NCBI GenBank assembly: GCA_947053925.1
Contig: CAMRUG010000005.1
Coordinates: forward strand, 17,743-81,742
Reading direction: 5' to 3'
Source of the DNA: an uncultured Clostridia bacterium
GTDB taxonomy: Bacteria > Bacillota > Clostridia > Christensenellales > CAG-314
Length of the DNA: 64,000 nucleotides
Both the position numbers and the translations under genes were made by a program. The first letter of the stretch is position 1. Each line of letters starts with the position of its first letter. Of this stretch, positions 32,100-41,326 are shown piece by piece. The notes under the pieces are model-generated. The model made no database searches, was not told where the DNA came from, and saw only the letters and a program-made list of their open reading frames with translations.

Positions 32100-32560
32100 C
32101 CTTTTTTATATTCGGTAACGAATACTGTCTTCTCGGGCAAATTGTTGACGGATTGTTTAAGAAACGTCGGAAAAAAGTCCGTATTTGTCAATTCGTCGGT
32201 GCTTACCCAAGTAAAACTTGACTTGCCGTTTAAATTACGGAACGTCTGCTTTTGGCATATACTTTGCGGAACTTCTGCCAAAAAGAAAAAACATAATTCG
32301 TGATAATCGAAACCGTCCATATCAAAAAAATTTTGATGCACATACAAAGGACGTATAATACGCGGTTTTTCGCCCAACTCTTCCGTAAGTTCGCGTTCGA
32401 TAGCGTGTTCTACCGTTTCGCCGAACATAACCCTACCGCCAAGACACACCGAAAAGTTTGCGTTATCTCCTTTTTCCACAAGAATTTTACCGTCATATAA
32501 TATTACAGCGGCAACTCGGACGTTAAGTTTGCCTATTTCCGTCGTTAAAGTTAAATCCAT
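32096..32560 (-). CDS. NUDIX hydrolase
   Basis: Nudix box GGRVMFGETVEHAIERELTEELGE; start set at MDLTLTTEIGK with RBS aggag. Confidence 0.9.
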   Translation of the reverse strand: MDLTLTTEIGKLNVRVAAVILYDGKILVEKGDNANFSVCLGGRVMFGETVEHAIERELTEELGEKPRIIRPLYVHQNFFDMDGFDYHELCFFFLAEVPQSICQKQTFRNLNGKSSFTWVSTDELTNTDFFPTFLKQSVNNLPEKTVFVTEYKKG

Positions 32561-32657
32561 TTTGCTTCTCCTAAAAAAAGGATACCACAAATAAAACGGC
32601 GTGTCAAATAAAAGCAAAAAATACGGCAATTATTGACTGTAACAAACTAAACTTTCG

Positions 32658-32686
32658 TTGACAATAAGAATAAACAATGGTATACT
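32658..32686 (+). promoter_or_regulatory. sigma-A type promoter for the SCIFF precursor gene
   Basis: TTGACA (32658-32663) - 17 nt - TATACT (32681-32686), ~42 bp upstream of the ATG. Confidence 0.75.
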
Positions 32687-32727
32687 TACGGTAATATTAT
32701 TTTTAAGTCTAGTAGGAGGAAACTCAA

Positions 32728-32877
32728 ATGAAAAGAATAAAGACTCTTGAAACACGCAATCTTTGCGAAAGCGCTAAAAACGGTGGCTGCGGAGAATGCC
32801 AAACTTCTTGCCAATCTGCTTGCAAAACAAGTTGCGGCGTAGCAAACCAAAAGTGCGAAAACACTCAAAGCAAATAA
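32728..32877 (+). CDS. scfA: SCIFF (six cysteines in forty-five residues) ranthipeptide precursor
   Basis: MKRIKTLETRNLCESAKNGGCGECQTSCQSACKTSCGVANQKCENTQSK*; RBS aggagga; 7 Cys; maturase encoded downstream. Absent from the supplied ORF track. Confidence 0.93.
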   Translation: MKRIKTLETRNLCESAKNGGCGECQTSCQSACKTSCGVANQKCENTQSK

Positions 32878-33146
32878 TTAAACCGTTTACCGCTTAATGC
32901 CGCCACAAGTTGGCGGTGTTTTATTAGTGCGTATTATACTTTTTATTTAAAAAAAAAACGGTTATTTGCAAATACGCGGTTGAGATAAACAGACCGCGTA
33001 CTTTACGGCTTTTTGTGCTTGCACATTACAATTATTAAGTTGAGTATCAGCAACTAAACGGAAATAAAACGGGCATACTCGGACATTACTAATTAAACCC
33101 TATCAGCGCACCGCTATTGCATTACTGATTGTAATTGAAATTAAAT

Positions 33147-33180
33147 GTACAACGCCGCCGAACGTTTGGTCCGAAACAAA
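33147..33180. repeat. 34-bp direct repeat, copy 1
   Basis: gtacaacgccgccgaacgtttggtccgaaacaaa; identical copy at 33357..33390. Confidence 0.97.
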
Positions 33181-33356
33181 TAGTCAAAATAATGTCCGCG
33201 AACTGTTGGCGTGTACAACAGCTTCGCGCCATTGCGGGGGCTGCTGGGGTATGCGTCTCCCCAGCGTAGTCTGATTTGTGAAGCAAAACAGAGTTTGTTT
33301 CCGCATAGTCGGACTTCGGCGGGTATAAGTTGCTAGCACAAAGCGTTAGCGACTGC

Positions 33357-33390
33357 GTACAACGCCGCCGAACGTTTGGTCCGAAACAAA
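33357..33390. repeat. 34-bp direct repeat, copy 2
   Basis: Identical to 33147..33180; sits immediately upstream of the maturase RBS. Confidence 0.97.
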
Positions 33391-33403
33391 AAAGGAGTTT
33401 TTT

Positions 33404-34780
33404 ATGATACACCAATACAAACTAAACGGATACAATATTGTACTGGACACTTTTTCCGGCTCTATCCATTCGGTAGACGACGTTGCCTACGACGTTATCG
33501 AAATGATTGATAACAAAATTCCGCAAAACGTTATTACCGATACGTTAAGCCGAAAATACGGCATAGACAAGCAGGAGATTATTGACTGCATAGACGATGT
33601 AAAAGAACTTGAAAAACAAGGCAAATTGTTTACGCAAGATACTTTTTCGCCTATTGCCACAGCTTTTAAAGAAAAAAGCGGCAACGTCATAAAAGCGCTG
33701 TGTCTGCACGTTGCGCACACTTGCAACCTTAACTGTTCGTATTGCTTTGCAAGTCAAGGCAAGTATCACGGCGAAAGAGCCGTGATGAGTTTTGAAACGG
33801 GCAAACGCGCGTTGGACTTCTTGGTGGAAAATTCAGGCACGAGAAAAAATCTCGAAGTAGACTTTTTCGGCGGAGAACCGCTGATGAACTGGCAGGTTGT
33901 AAAAGACCTTGTAAATTATGCGCGCTCTATCGAAAAGCAAAAGAACAAAAATTTCCGTTTTACTCTTACGACAAACGGCGTTTTAATCGACGACGACGTA
34001 ATAGACTTTTGCAACAGAGAAATGAGCAATGTTGTACTGAGTCTTGACGGGCGCAAAGAGATACACGACCGCTTGCGCGTAGATTATCTCGGAAACGGGA
34101 GTTGGGATAGAATAGTACCCAAGTTCCAAAAGTTGGTTGAAAAACGCGGCGACAAAAATTATTATATGCGCGGTACGTTTACTCACGCCAACCCCGATTT
34201 TATGAAAGATATCGAGACTATGCTCGATTTAGGTTTTACCGAACTGAGTTTAGAACCCGTCGTTTGCAGCGAAACGGACGAAGCGCGATTGACCGAAGAC
34301 GATATTAGAATTGTACTGGAACAGTACGAAGAATTGGCAAAACTGATGATAGAACGTAAAAAGCAAGGAAGACCGTTTACGTTTTACCACTATATGATAG
34401 ACTTAACGGGCGGACCGTGCGTATACAAACGCGTGTCCGGCTGCGGAAGCGGCACCGAATATATGGCGGTTACTCCGTGGGGAGATTTGTATCCCTGTCA
34501 TCAATTTGTAGGCGAAGAAAAGTTTAAACTGGGAAACATTTACGACGGAGTTACGAACAATGCTCTCCGTGAAGAATTCCGCAAATGCAACGTTTACGCA
34601 AAGGCGGAATGCAAGGACTGCTGGGCTAAGTTGTACTGCTCGGGCGCGTGCGCGGCAAATGCTTACCACGCTTCCGGCAACATAAACGGTATTTATCCTT
34701 CCGGCTGCGAACTGTTTAAAAAACGAATCGAGTGCGCCGTTATGATTAAAGTTTTCGACCAAACGCGCGACGGAAACTGA
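33404..34780 (+). CDS. scfB: radical SAM thioether-forming SCIFF peptide maturase
   Basis: Radical SAM CNLNCSYCF; SPASM-like C-terminal Cys cluster (CGSGTEYMAVTPWGDLYPCHQF...CKDCWAKLYCSGAC); RBS aaggag; precursor upstream. Confidence 0.95.
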   Translation: MIHQYKLNGYNIVLDTFSGSIHSVDDVAYDVIEMIDNKIPQNVITDTLSRKYGIDKQEIIDCIDDVKELEKQGKLFTQDTFSPIATAFKEKSGNVIKALCLHVAHTCNLNCSYCFASQGKYHGERAVMSFETGKRALDFLVENSGTRKNLEVDFFGGEPLMNWQVVKDLVNYARSIEKQKNKNFRFTLTTNGVLIDDDVIDFCNREMSNVVLSLDGRKEIHDRLRVDYLGNGSWDRIVPKFQKLVEKRGDKNYYMRGTFTHANPDFMKDIETMLDLGFTELSLEPVVCSETDEARLTEDDIRIVLEQYEELAKLMIERKKQGRPFTFYHYMIDLTGGPCVYKRVSGCGSGTEYMAVTPWGDLYPCHQFVGEEKFKLGNIYDGVTNNALREEFRKCNVYAKAECKDCWAKLYCSGACAANAYHASGNINGIYPSGCELFKKRIECAVMIKVFDQTRDGN

Positions 34781-34857
34781 AATACCCTATTCGGGCGCAA
34801 AGATTAAGTAGGCGTCCGAACTTTACGGAATTTAATAAACGGTAAATTTGAGGGAAT

Positions 34858-36207
34858 ATGAACAGTAAAACGCCGATATGCGATTTTGTTAAAAAATACG
34901 CCGAACAAAACTATGTACGTTTACATATGCCTGCCCACAAAGGCAGGTGCTTTTTAGGCTACGAAAACCGTGATATTACAGAGATTGACGGCGCGGACAG
35001 TCTGTATGACGCCAACGGTATAATAGCCGAAAGCGAGCATAATGCAAGCGTTTTGTTCGGGTCGGCGGCAACGCTCTACTCCGCCGAGGGTTCATCGTTG
35101 AGCATACGCGCAATGCTGTACTTAACACGTCTTAAAACCGCAAATAAGGGGCGTAAGACGGTTATTGCCGCAACCAGAAACGCGCACAAGGTTTTTGCTT
35201 TGACTGCGGCGTTGCTTGATATAGACGTATTGTGGCTTACAGACGAACGGGAAAACTCCTCTCTATGCAACTGTCTTATTACGCCGAAAGGACTGAACGA
35301 AACTCTAAAAAAACTGACAATTCCTCCCGACGCGGTATTTATTACATCACCCGACTACTTGGGCAATATTGCGGATATAAAAGGGCTAAGCGAAGTCGCT
35401 CACAAATACGGCAGTCTTTTAATCGTAGACAACGCGCACGGAGCATATTTAAAATTTGTTGACGGCAAACTCCACCCCATCGACTGCGGCGCGGATATGT
35501 GCTGCGACTCCGCGCACAAAACACTGCCCTGCTTGACGGGCGGAGGATATTTGCACATTAGCAAAACCGCGCCCGAATACTTGAAAACTCACGCAAAGGA
35601 AGCGTTGGGTATGTTCGGCTCTACAAGCCCTAGTTACCTTATTTTACAGTCGCTCGATAACGTTAACGGACTGCTGTTTGACGGATACGCGGATAAGATT
35701 TTAAAAGCCGCACACGCCGTTACAAAGTTAAAACAAACGCTGAAAAATTACGGTTGGACTTTACTGGAAAACGACGAGCCGTTAAAAATTACCGTTGACG
35801 CAAACGCCAACGGATACGACGGACGTGAACTTGCGAATATACTGATAAAATCAAAAATAATGCCCGAGTATTACGACCGCGACTACATCGTTTTAATGTT
35901 TTCGGCAGAAAACGGAGATAAAGATATTTCGGCATTAGGAAGCGCACTGAAAGATATACAGTTAAAAGAAAAAATCTCACGAAAGTTTATCAAATTAAAC
36001 CCTGTTAGTGTAATGTCTATGCAACAGGCTTTAATGAGCCCGTCAGAAACGGTAAATATACAAAACGCGCTCGACCGCATACTGGCTTGCCCTACCGTAT
36101 CCTGTCCGCCTGCCGTACCGATACTTTACGGCGGAGAAATAATAACACGCGAATCAGTTGAACTGTTCGAGTACTACGGAATAACGGAAGTTAAAGTGGT
36201 GAAATAA
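34858..36207 (+). CDS. Orn/Lys/Arg decarboxylase family PLP-dependent enzyme
   Basis: RLHMPAHKGR; DNAHGAYL; SAHKTLPCLTGGGYL PLP-Lys motif. Confidence 0.92.
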   Translation: MNSKTPICDFVKKYAEQNYVRLHMPAHKGRCFLGYENRDITEIDGADSLYDANGIIAESEHNASVLFGSAATLYSAEGSSLSIRAMLYLTRLKTANKGRKTVIAATRNAHKVFALTAALLDIDVLWLTDERENSSLCNCLITPKGLNETLKKLTIPPDAVFITSPDYLGNIADIKGLSEVAHKYGSLLIVDNAHGAYLKFVDGKLHPIDCGADMCCDSAHKTLPCLTGGGYLHISKTAPEYLKTHAKEALGMFGSTSPSYLILQSLDNVNGLLFDGYADKILKAAHAVTKLKQTLKNYGWTLLENDEPLKITVDANANGYDGRELANILIKSKIMPEYYDRDYIVLMFSAENGDKDISALGSALKDIQLKEKISRKFIKLNPVSVMSMQQALMSPSETVNIQNALDRILACPTVSCPPAVPILYGGEIITRESVELFEYYGITEVKVVK

Positions 36208-36301
36208 ATTTACAAAAAATTAAAATGTAAACGACAGAGTTTTTAATTTCTGCCGTTCGGTTGTTAAACTAACAAGAACTGCCAAATGCAGTTGTTTGTA
36301 A

Positions 36302-37024
36302 TTAGAAATCGATTTCCTTTATAAAAGCAATATCTTTCCGATATACTGTCAACGTTTTTTCTTTTGTTTCAACCTCATAATTCGCATTCGGTTCGTCTCC
36401 GTATGAAGTTGCCGTAACTTCGCCGATAATAATACTGCCGTCATTAAGTTTGATTTCAACTCTACGAAACTCAAATCTTTCAAACAAAATATCAGTTAAA
36501 CTGTCGCTTTTTAATCCCTCTTTCATCAACTTATCGACAAAGCTTACTGCTTGCTCAATAAGTTCTGCTGCGGTGCGCAACAATTGCAAAGTAAGCGACA
36601 CACTGTTTTTACTTTTAGGATTAACTATAATTTCAGTATTTTCGTTTTCCTCTGCCAAATCGTCAATTATCATTCTAAAAGAATACTCGGTATAATCGTC
36701 GTAACGTTTTTGCTTTAGTATTTTACTTTCATCTGTATATACTGCATAGTAATACGAATTGTTATTTCTTAATCTATATTCGCGCCAATTATCCTCGTCG
36801 CCCGCAACATATACCGAAGTATAAAAATATAAACCGCTTAAAACAGCTGCACGAGATTTAACATTATCGTTTAGCATCATTTCGTTTAATCTGTTTTCAA
36901 TTTCTTCCGAATCGAGTAACAATTCATTTGTACTGTCATAAATAGCATAATTCGATAATTCTAATATTGCTTGCTTCGCACTTTCTTCCATATTTTTATT
37001 TGAAAACTGTATGATTTTTGCCAT
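36302..37024 (-). CDS. hypothetical protein
   Basis: 240-aa ORF, RBS-like ggag upstream; no recognised domain. Confidence 0.6.
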   Translation of the reverse strand: MAKIIQFSNKNMEESAKQAILELSNYAIYDSTNELLLDSEEIENRLNEMMLNDNVKSRAAVLSGLYFYTSVYVAGDEDNWREYRLRNNNSYYYAVYTDESKILKQKRYDDYTEYSFRMIIDDLAEENENTEIIVNPKSKNSVSLTLQLLRTAAELIEQAVSFVDKLMKEGLKSDSLTDILFERFEFRRVEIKLNDGSIIIGEVTATSYGDEPNANYEVETKEKTLTVYRKDIAFIKEIDF

Positions 37025-37247
37025 ATCTTTCTCCTTTTATCTTTTTACCGTTTTTAATACCTGTAATAATAAAAAACAATTGATTATTTAAAAAAATACC
37101 GCTGCAAAAAACGAGAATAACCATCTGGAAAATAACACGATTTACACTCTGCTACTTTAACATGTCTAAAAATTCGGGGACGCAAAGCGTCCCCTTAATA
37201 CCTCTTATGAATTAGTAAATTCGTTTTAAATAAATTACAATTATAAC

Positions 37248-39293
37248 CTATTCGTCTTCGTGGAGTTTTTTGGCTTCTTCGACTATCTTGGCAACGCTTG
37301 CGGGAGGAACTTCCTCGTAACGCGCATATTTCATCTCGTACTTGCCGCGGCCCTGCGTCATACTGCGTAGGTCGGTTGCGTATTTAAGAATTTCCGACAA
37401 GGGGGCTTCGGCTGTTACGATTTGCTTACTGCCTATACTTTCCGTACCCATAATACGTCCGCGGCGTTTGTTCATATCGCCCATAACGTCGCCGAGGTAG
37501 TCGGACGGAACGGTAATTTTGAGTTCGTAAATAGGTTCGAGCAGTACGGGACCTGCCTTTACGCAGCCGTCTTTGTAAGCGAGAATAGCCGCCATTTGGA
37601 ATGCGATATCCTTACTGTCTACGGGGTGGGAAGAACCGTCGAACAACGTACATTTGAGGTTGACCATAGGATATCCTGCAAGCACGCCCTTTTGAATTGC
37701 GGTACGCAAACCTTTTTCTACCGACGGGATAAACTGACGGGGAACCGTTCCGCCTACTACTGCGTCGACAAACTCGAATACGCCGTCTTCCGCGCCCGGT
37801 TCAAAACGTACTTTACAGTGTCCGTACTGTCCTGCGCCGCCCGATTGCTTCTTGTGTTTGCCTTCCGCTTCCGCCATTTTACGGACGGTTTCACGGTAGG
37901 GAATACGCGGATCCTGCAACACTGCTTCGCAGTTGAATTTAGATTTGAGTTTTTTGCAGATAACGTCTAACTGAGTATCGCCGAGACCGGACAAAAGCAT
38001 TTCGCCCGTTTCGGGGTCTTTGGTAACGGTAAATGCAATATCTTCGTCTTTAAGTTTGGAAAGTCCGCCGAATACCTTGTCTTCGTCTCCTTTCTTTGCG
38101 GCATAAACCGCACGCGAATATACGGGGCAGGGAAGTTCGATTGGTTTTAAAGAGACAGTACCGCTTTCGCACAAAACGTCGCCAGTGGACGTTGCCGAAA
38201 GTTTTGCAAGAGCGGCTATATCGCCTGCGCAAGCGCAGTCTGTGCTTTCCTGCTTTTTACCTTTCATAAAGTAAACGGTGCTGATTTTTTCGTTAGCTTC
38301 GCTGGAAAGATTCTTTAAAGTCATACCGTTCTTTAACGTACCGCTGACAACCTTGAACAGCGACAGTCTGCCTACAAACGGGTCGGCAATTGTTTTAAAT
38401 ACGCGCAAAATAACGGGCGCTTTTTCGTCTGCGGCAATTTCCTTTCCGTTTACGTCGCGAGTAGGACGTATTGCGGGACTGGGCAAAGAGCCGACTATCG
38501 TATCCATAAGATTGATTACGCCCTTATTGGTAAGTCCCGAACCTGCAAGTACGGGAATTGTCGTTCCGTTTAAAAGTCCTGCCGAAAAACCGCGCGTAAC
38601 TTCTTCATCGGTGAGTTCTTCGCCGTCAAAGAATTTCATCATAAGTTCGTCGTCGCTTTCGGCGGCAATTTCGATTACGGAACTGCGGGCGCTGTTGTAT
38701 TGGTCTTGAAGGCTTGCGGGAATTGCCGTTTCGCCTTTGGTGTTAAAGTTTAAATATGTGCCGGAAATAACGTCGACATAGCCAACCATTTTGTGTCCGT
38801 CGAGTTCGGGAACGATAATTGACGCGGCTTTGTTAAAGCGCGCTTTGATAGCGTCTACCGTTGCCGAATAGTTTGCATTTTCCTTATCTATACCGCTGAC
38901 GAAAATCAGAGAAGGAATTTTGTGCTCGGTACAGTATTCGAGAGCCTTTTCCGTGCCTACGGTCATACTGCCCGTTGCGCCCGTAACGATAATGGCACTA
39001 TCGCAAACAGACAGCGCTTCCAGCATTTCGCATTCAAAATCAAAATATCCCGGTACGTCGATAATATTGATTTTAGTTCCCTTATAAGTGCAATTTGCAA
39101 CCGACAGACTGATAGAGATGTGTCTTGCAATTTCCTCTTGGTCAAAGTCCATTGTCGAGTTGCCGTCGTCAACCTTACCCAAACGGTCGGTCGCGCCCGC
39201 ATTATAAAGGATTGCTTCGGCAAGCGTGGTTTTACCTTCGCCGCTGTGTCCGATTAAAGCAACGTTTCTGATATCTTTTGCGTAAACTGCCAT
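37248..39293 (-). CDS. elongation factor G-like translational GTPase (EF-G paralog family)
   Basis: GHSGEGKTTLAEAIL; DVPGYFDF; KKQSGGAGQYGHCKVRFEP; RRGRIMG. Confidence 0.92.
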   Translation of the reverse strand: MAVYAKDIRNVALIGHSGEGKTTLAEAILYNAGATDRLGKVDDGNSTMDFDQEEIARHISISLSVANCTYKGTKINIIDVPGYFDFECEMLEALSVCDSAIIVTGATGSMTVGTEKALEYCTEHKIPSLIFVSGIDKENANYSATVDAIKARFNKAASIIVPELDGHKMVGYVDVISGTYLNFNTKGETAIPASLQDQYNSARSSVIEIAAESDDELMMKFFDGEELTDEEVTRGFSAGLLNGTTIPVLAGSGLTNKGVINLMDTIVGSLPSPAIRPTRDVNGKEIAADEKAPVILRVFKTIADPFVGRLSLFKVVSGTLKNGMTLKNLSSEANEKISTVYFMKGKKQESTDCACAGDIAALAKLSATSTGDVLCESGTVSLKPIELPCPVYSRAVYAAKKGDEDKVFGGLSKLKDEDIAFTVTKDPETGEMLLSGLGDTQLDVICKKLKSKFNCEAVLQDPRIPYRETVRKMAEAEGKHKKQSGGAGQYGHCKVRFEPGAEDGVFEFVDAVVGGTVPRQFIPSVEKGLRTAIQKGVLAGYPMVNLKCTLFDGSSHPVDSKDIAFQMAAILAYKDGCVKAGPVLLEPIYELKITVPSDYLGDVMGDMNKRRGRIMGTESIGSKQIVTAEAPLSEILKYATDLRSMTQGRGKYEMKYARYEEVPPASVAKIVEEAKKLHEDE

Positions 39294-39397
39294 AGTAGTA
39301 CTCCTAGTAATTTATTTGTTTGATGATATTGTTTCTACAAACCGTCATTTTAAATTATAAACTACTTCTGTCAAAATTTCAATACCGTTTTTAAAAT

Positions 39398-40084
39398 TTA
39401 TTCATAAAATACGCTATATTTTTTTGTTATATCCTCGTTGTTTTGGTTTAAAACCGTCAATGAACTTTCCTCTTTGGCGGTTTTTTTGTACTTTTTGCGG
39501 ATACGCCGCGCAACCCCCTCTAAACTGTCAAAAATCTGCGCATTGGGGCATACGCGCGAAAAACAGTGTTTAAACATATTCATACTGCTGCTTGCAAGAG
39601 CAATGCAATCGAAACTGCCGATATGTTCGCTAACCCTTTCGGTAATGTATTCCACTATCGCGCGTTCGTTACACTCTTCGGCTATTAACGGAAATTCGTC
39701 CATTGCGCAGGCAATAACGTTAGGTTCTTGCAAACGCTTTAATACGGCGGAATCTCCCGCTACAAGCACGCCCGAAGCAGTATATGCCGATGCGTGCAAA
39801 ACGGGCGCTTCGGAAGAATACAGCGGCACGGAAGAAATATACGACAGTTTTTTGTACAACAGCATAGACAGCGTTACCGAAGATATAACGATAAAGTCGC
39901 AGTTAAGTTTGGTCAAGTCTTGTATTGCTTTGCTAGCGGCATAGTATAACGTTCCGTAATTTTGCTTTCCGAAAGGAAAAACGCCGTCGCAAATCTTACA
40001 AATATAATTTGCCGAAAAAGACTGTTTGAGTTTGTAATACATAGAAAAAACGCCGATTCCGTCGTCGATTAAGCCTATTGTCAA
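39398..40084 (-). CDS. glutamate racemase-like protein, apparently lacking catalytic cysteines
   Basis: N-terminal LIDDGIGVFSM and FPFGKQNYG resemble MurI; CNTA and GCTH positions read SSVT and SSS. Confidence 0.6.
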   Translation of the reverse strand: MTIGLIDDGIGVFSMYYKLKQSFSANYICKICDGVFPFGKQNYGTLYYAASKAIQDLTKLNCDFIVISSVTLSMLLYKKLSYISSVPLYSSEAPVLHASAYTASGVLVAGDSAVLKRLQEPNVIACAMDEFPLIAEECNERAIVEYITERVSEHIGSFDCIALASSSMNMFKHCFSRVCPNAQIFDSLEGVARRIRKKYKKTAKEESSLTVLNQNNEDITKKYSVFYE

Positions 40085-40402
40085 CGATATATCCTCCTTT
40101 ATTGCTAAAAGGTATTAAGACACTTTAATATTGTACGAGCCAAAGCGCCGCAAAATGTCTGATTGCGCCCGATAAACCGTAAAAGAAAATAGCCGTTAGT
40201 TTATTTAAAAACAGCGGCGGTTATATTTTAAATGTAATTTATAGGTGAACGACGCCGCATAGTAAAAAACTTTTAATATAAAGTGTTTAAAACTGTTGCT
40301 AAAAATATCAAAGTGTGCTAATATTATTAGGCAAAAATGGTATATTATGGCACAATAAATTGTATTGGATAATTTTTGTGCAAAAATAATAAGGAGATAC
40401 TA

Positions 40403-41011
40403 ATGCCTAACATTAAATCAGCAGAAAAAAGAGTTTCTGTATCAGCAACTAAAAAATTACAAAACCAAATGGTTCGTTCTCAAATGCAAACCGCTATCAA
40501 AAAATTTAACGCCGCTATTTCTAACGGCGATATTGAACTTGCAAAGCAATTGCTGCCCGTTACAAGTTCTAAAATAGATAACGCGGCAATCAAGCACGTT
40601 ATTCACAAAAACGCGGCAAACCGTAAAAAGGCGCAAATAGCCAAAACACTATCGCAACTCGAAAAGGGTATTATCGTTGTTAAGGTTGACGCTAAGACAT
40701 TGAAACAAGCCGAACAAAAGGCAGCGGCTGCTAAGAAAGCAGAAGAAGCCGCGGCTATCAAGGCTCAAAGAAACGAAGCTAAAAAAGCCAAGGAAGCGGC
40801 AAAGGCTCCTGCAACGACAAAATCCAAAAAGTCGGCTGCAGCACCCAAAGCACCTGCTAAGGCAAAGAAAGACGATACTGCCGCTACTACCGCTAAAAAA
40901 ACGACAAAGAAAGCCGCAGCAACCGAAGAAACTGCAACCGCTCCTAAAAAGCGCGCAACAAAGAAAGCTGTTGAAGCGCCCGCCGAAGAAGCGGAAGACG
41001 AAATTAAATAA
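40403..41011 (+). CDS. rpsT: 30S ribosomal protein S20 with long Ala/Lys-rich C-terminal extension
   Basis: MPNIKSAEKRVSVSATKKLQNQMVRSQMQTAIKKF...KIDNAAIKHVIHKNAANRKKAQIAKTL is S20; the tail is ~110 aa low complexity. RBS aaggag. Confidence 0.93.
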   Translation: MPNIKSAEKRVSVSATKKLQNQMVRSQMQTAIKKFNAAISNGDIELAKQLLPVTSSKIDNAAIKHVIHKNAANRKKAQIAKTLSQLEKGIIVVKVDAKTLKQAEQKAAAAKKAEEAAAIKAQRNEAKKAKEAAKAPATTKSKKSAAAPKAPAKAKKDDTAATTAKKTTKKAAATEETATAPKKRATKKAVEAPAEEAEDEIK

Positions 41012-41033
41012 TTACAATGTTTTAAAATTTAAA

Positions 41034-41063
41034 ACAACTCCGAACTTTCGGAGTTGTTTTTTG
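41034..41063 (+). terminator. rpsT terminator
   Basis: AACAACTCCGAA-cttt-CGGAGTTGTTTTTTG. Confidence 0.85.
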
Positions 41064-41326
41064 TTCAGGGGTGAATTATACTTTCAAGTGCAACACTCTG
41101 AAATAAAAAAGAAGTATATATAAATCTTCGGGTTTTAGTTTGCACAACAAATTTTTACCGAAGATATATAAACATCGGCGCAAAGATAATATCGATTTGC
41201 TATATTGTTAATATTACTAGAACTGAATTTACAACTGCTTGACTATACGAAAAATTTTAAAATCTAAAAAATGCTTTTAGCGGCTTTAACAGCATACCCT
41301 ACCGATATAAAAAACGGCGATTGTTT

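Noticed and set aside
32686-32868. Minus-strand 60-aa ORF over the SCIFF gene
   Set aside because: Antisense to the Cys-rich precursor, which has RBS, promoter and maturase support.
33122-33415. 97-aa antisense ORF in the SCIFF spacer
   Set aside because: Contains the same repeat twice (CFGPNVRRRCT) purely because of the 34-bp direct repeat; no RBS.
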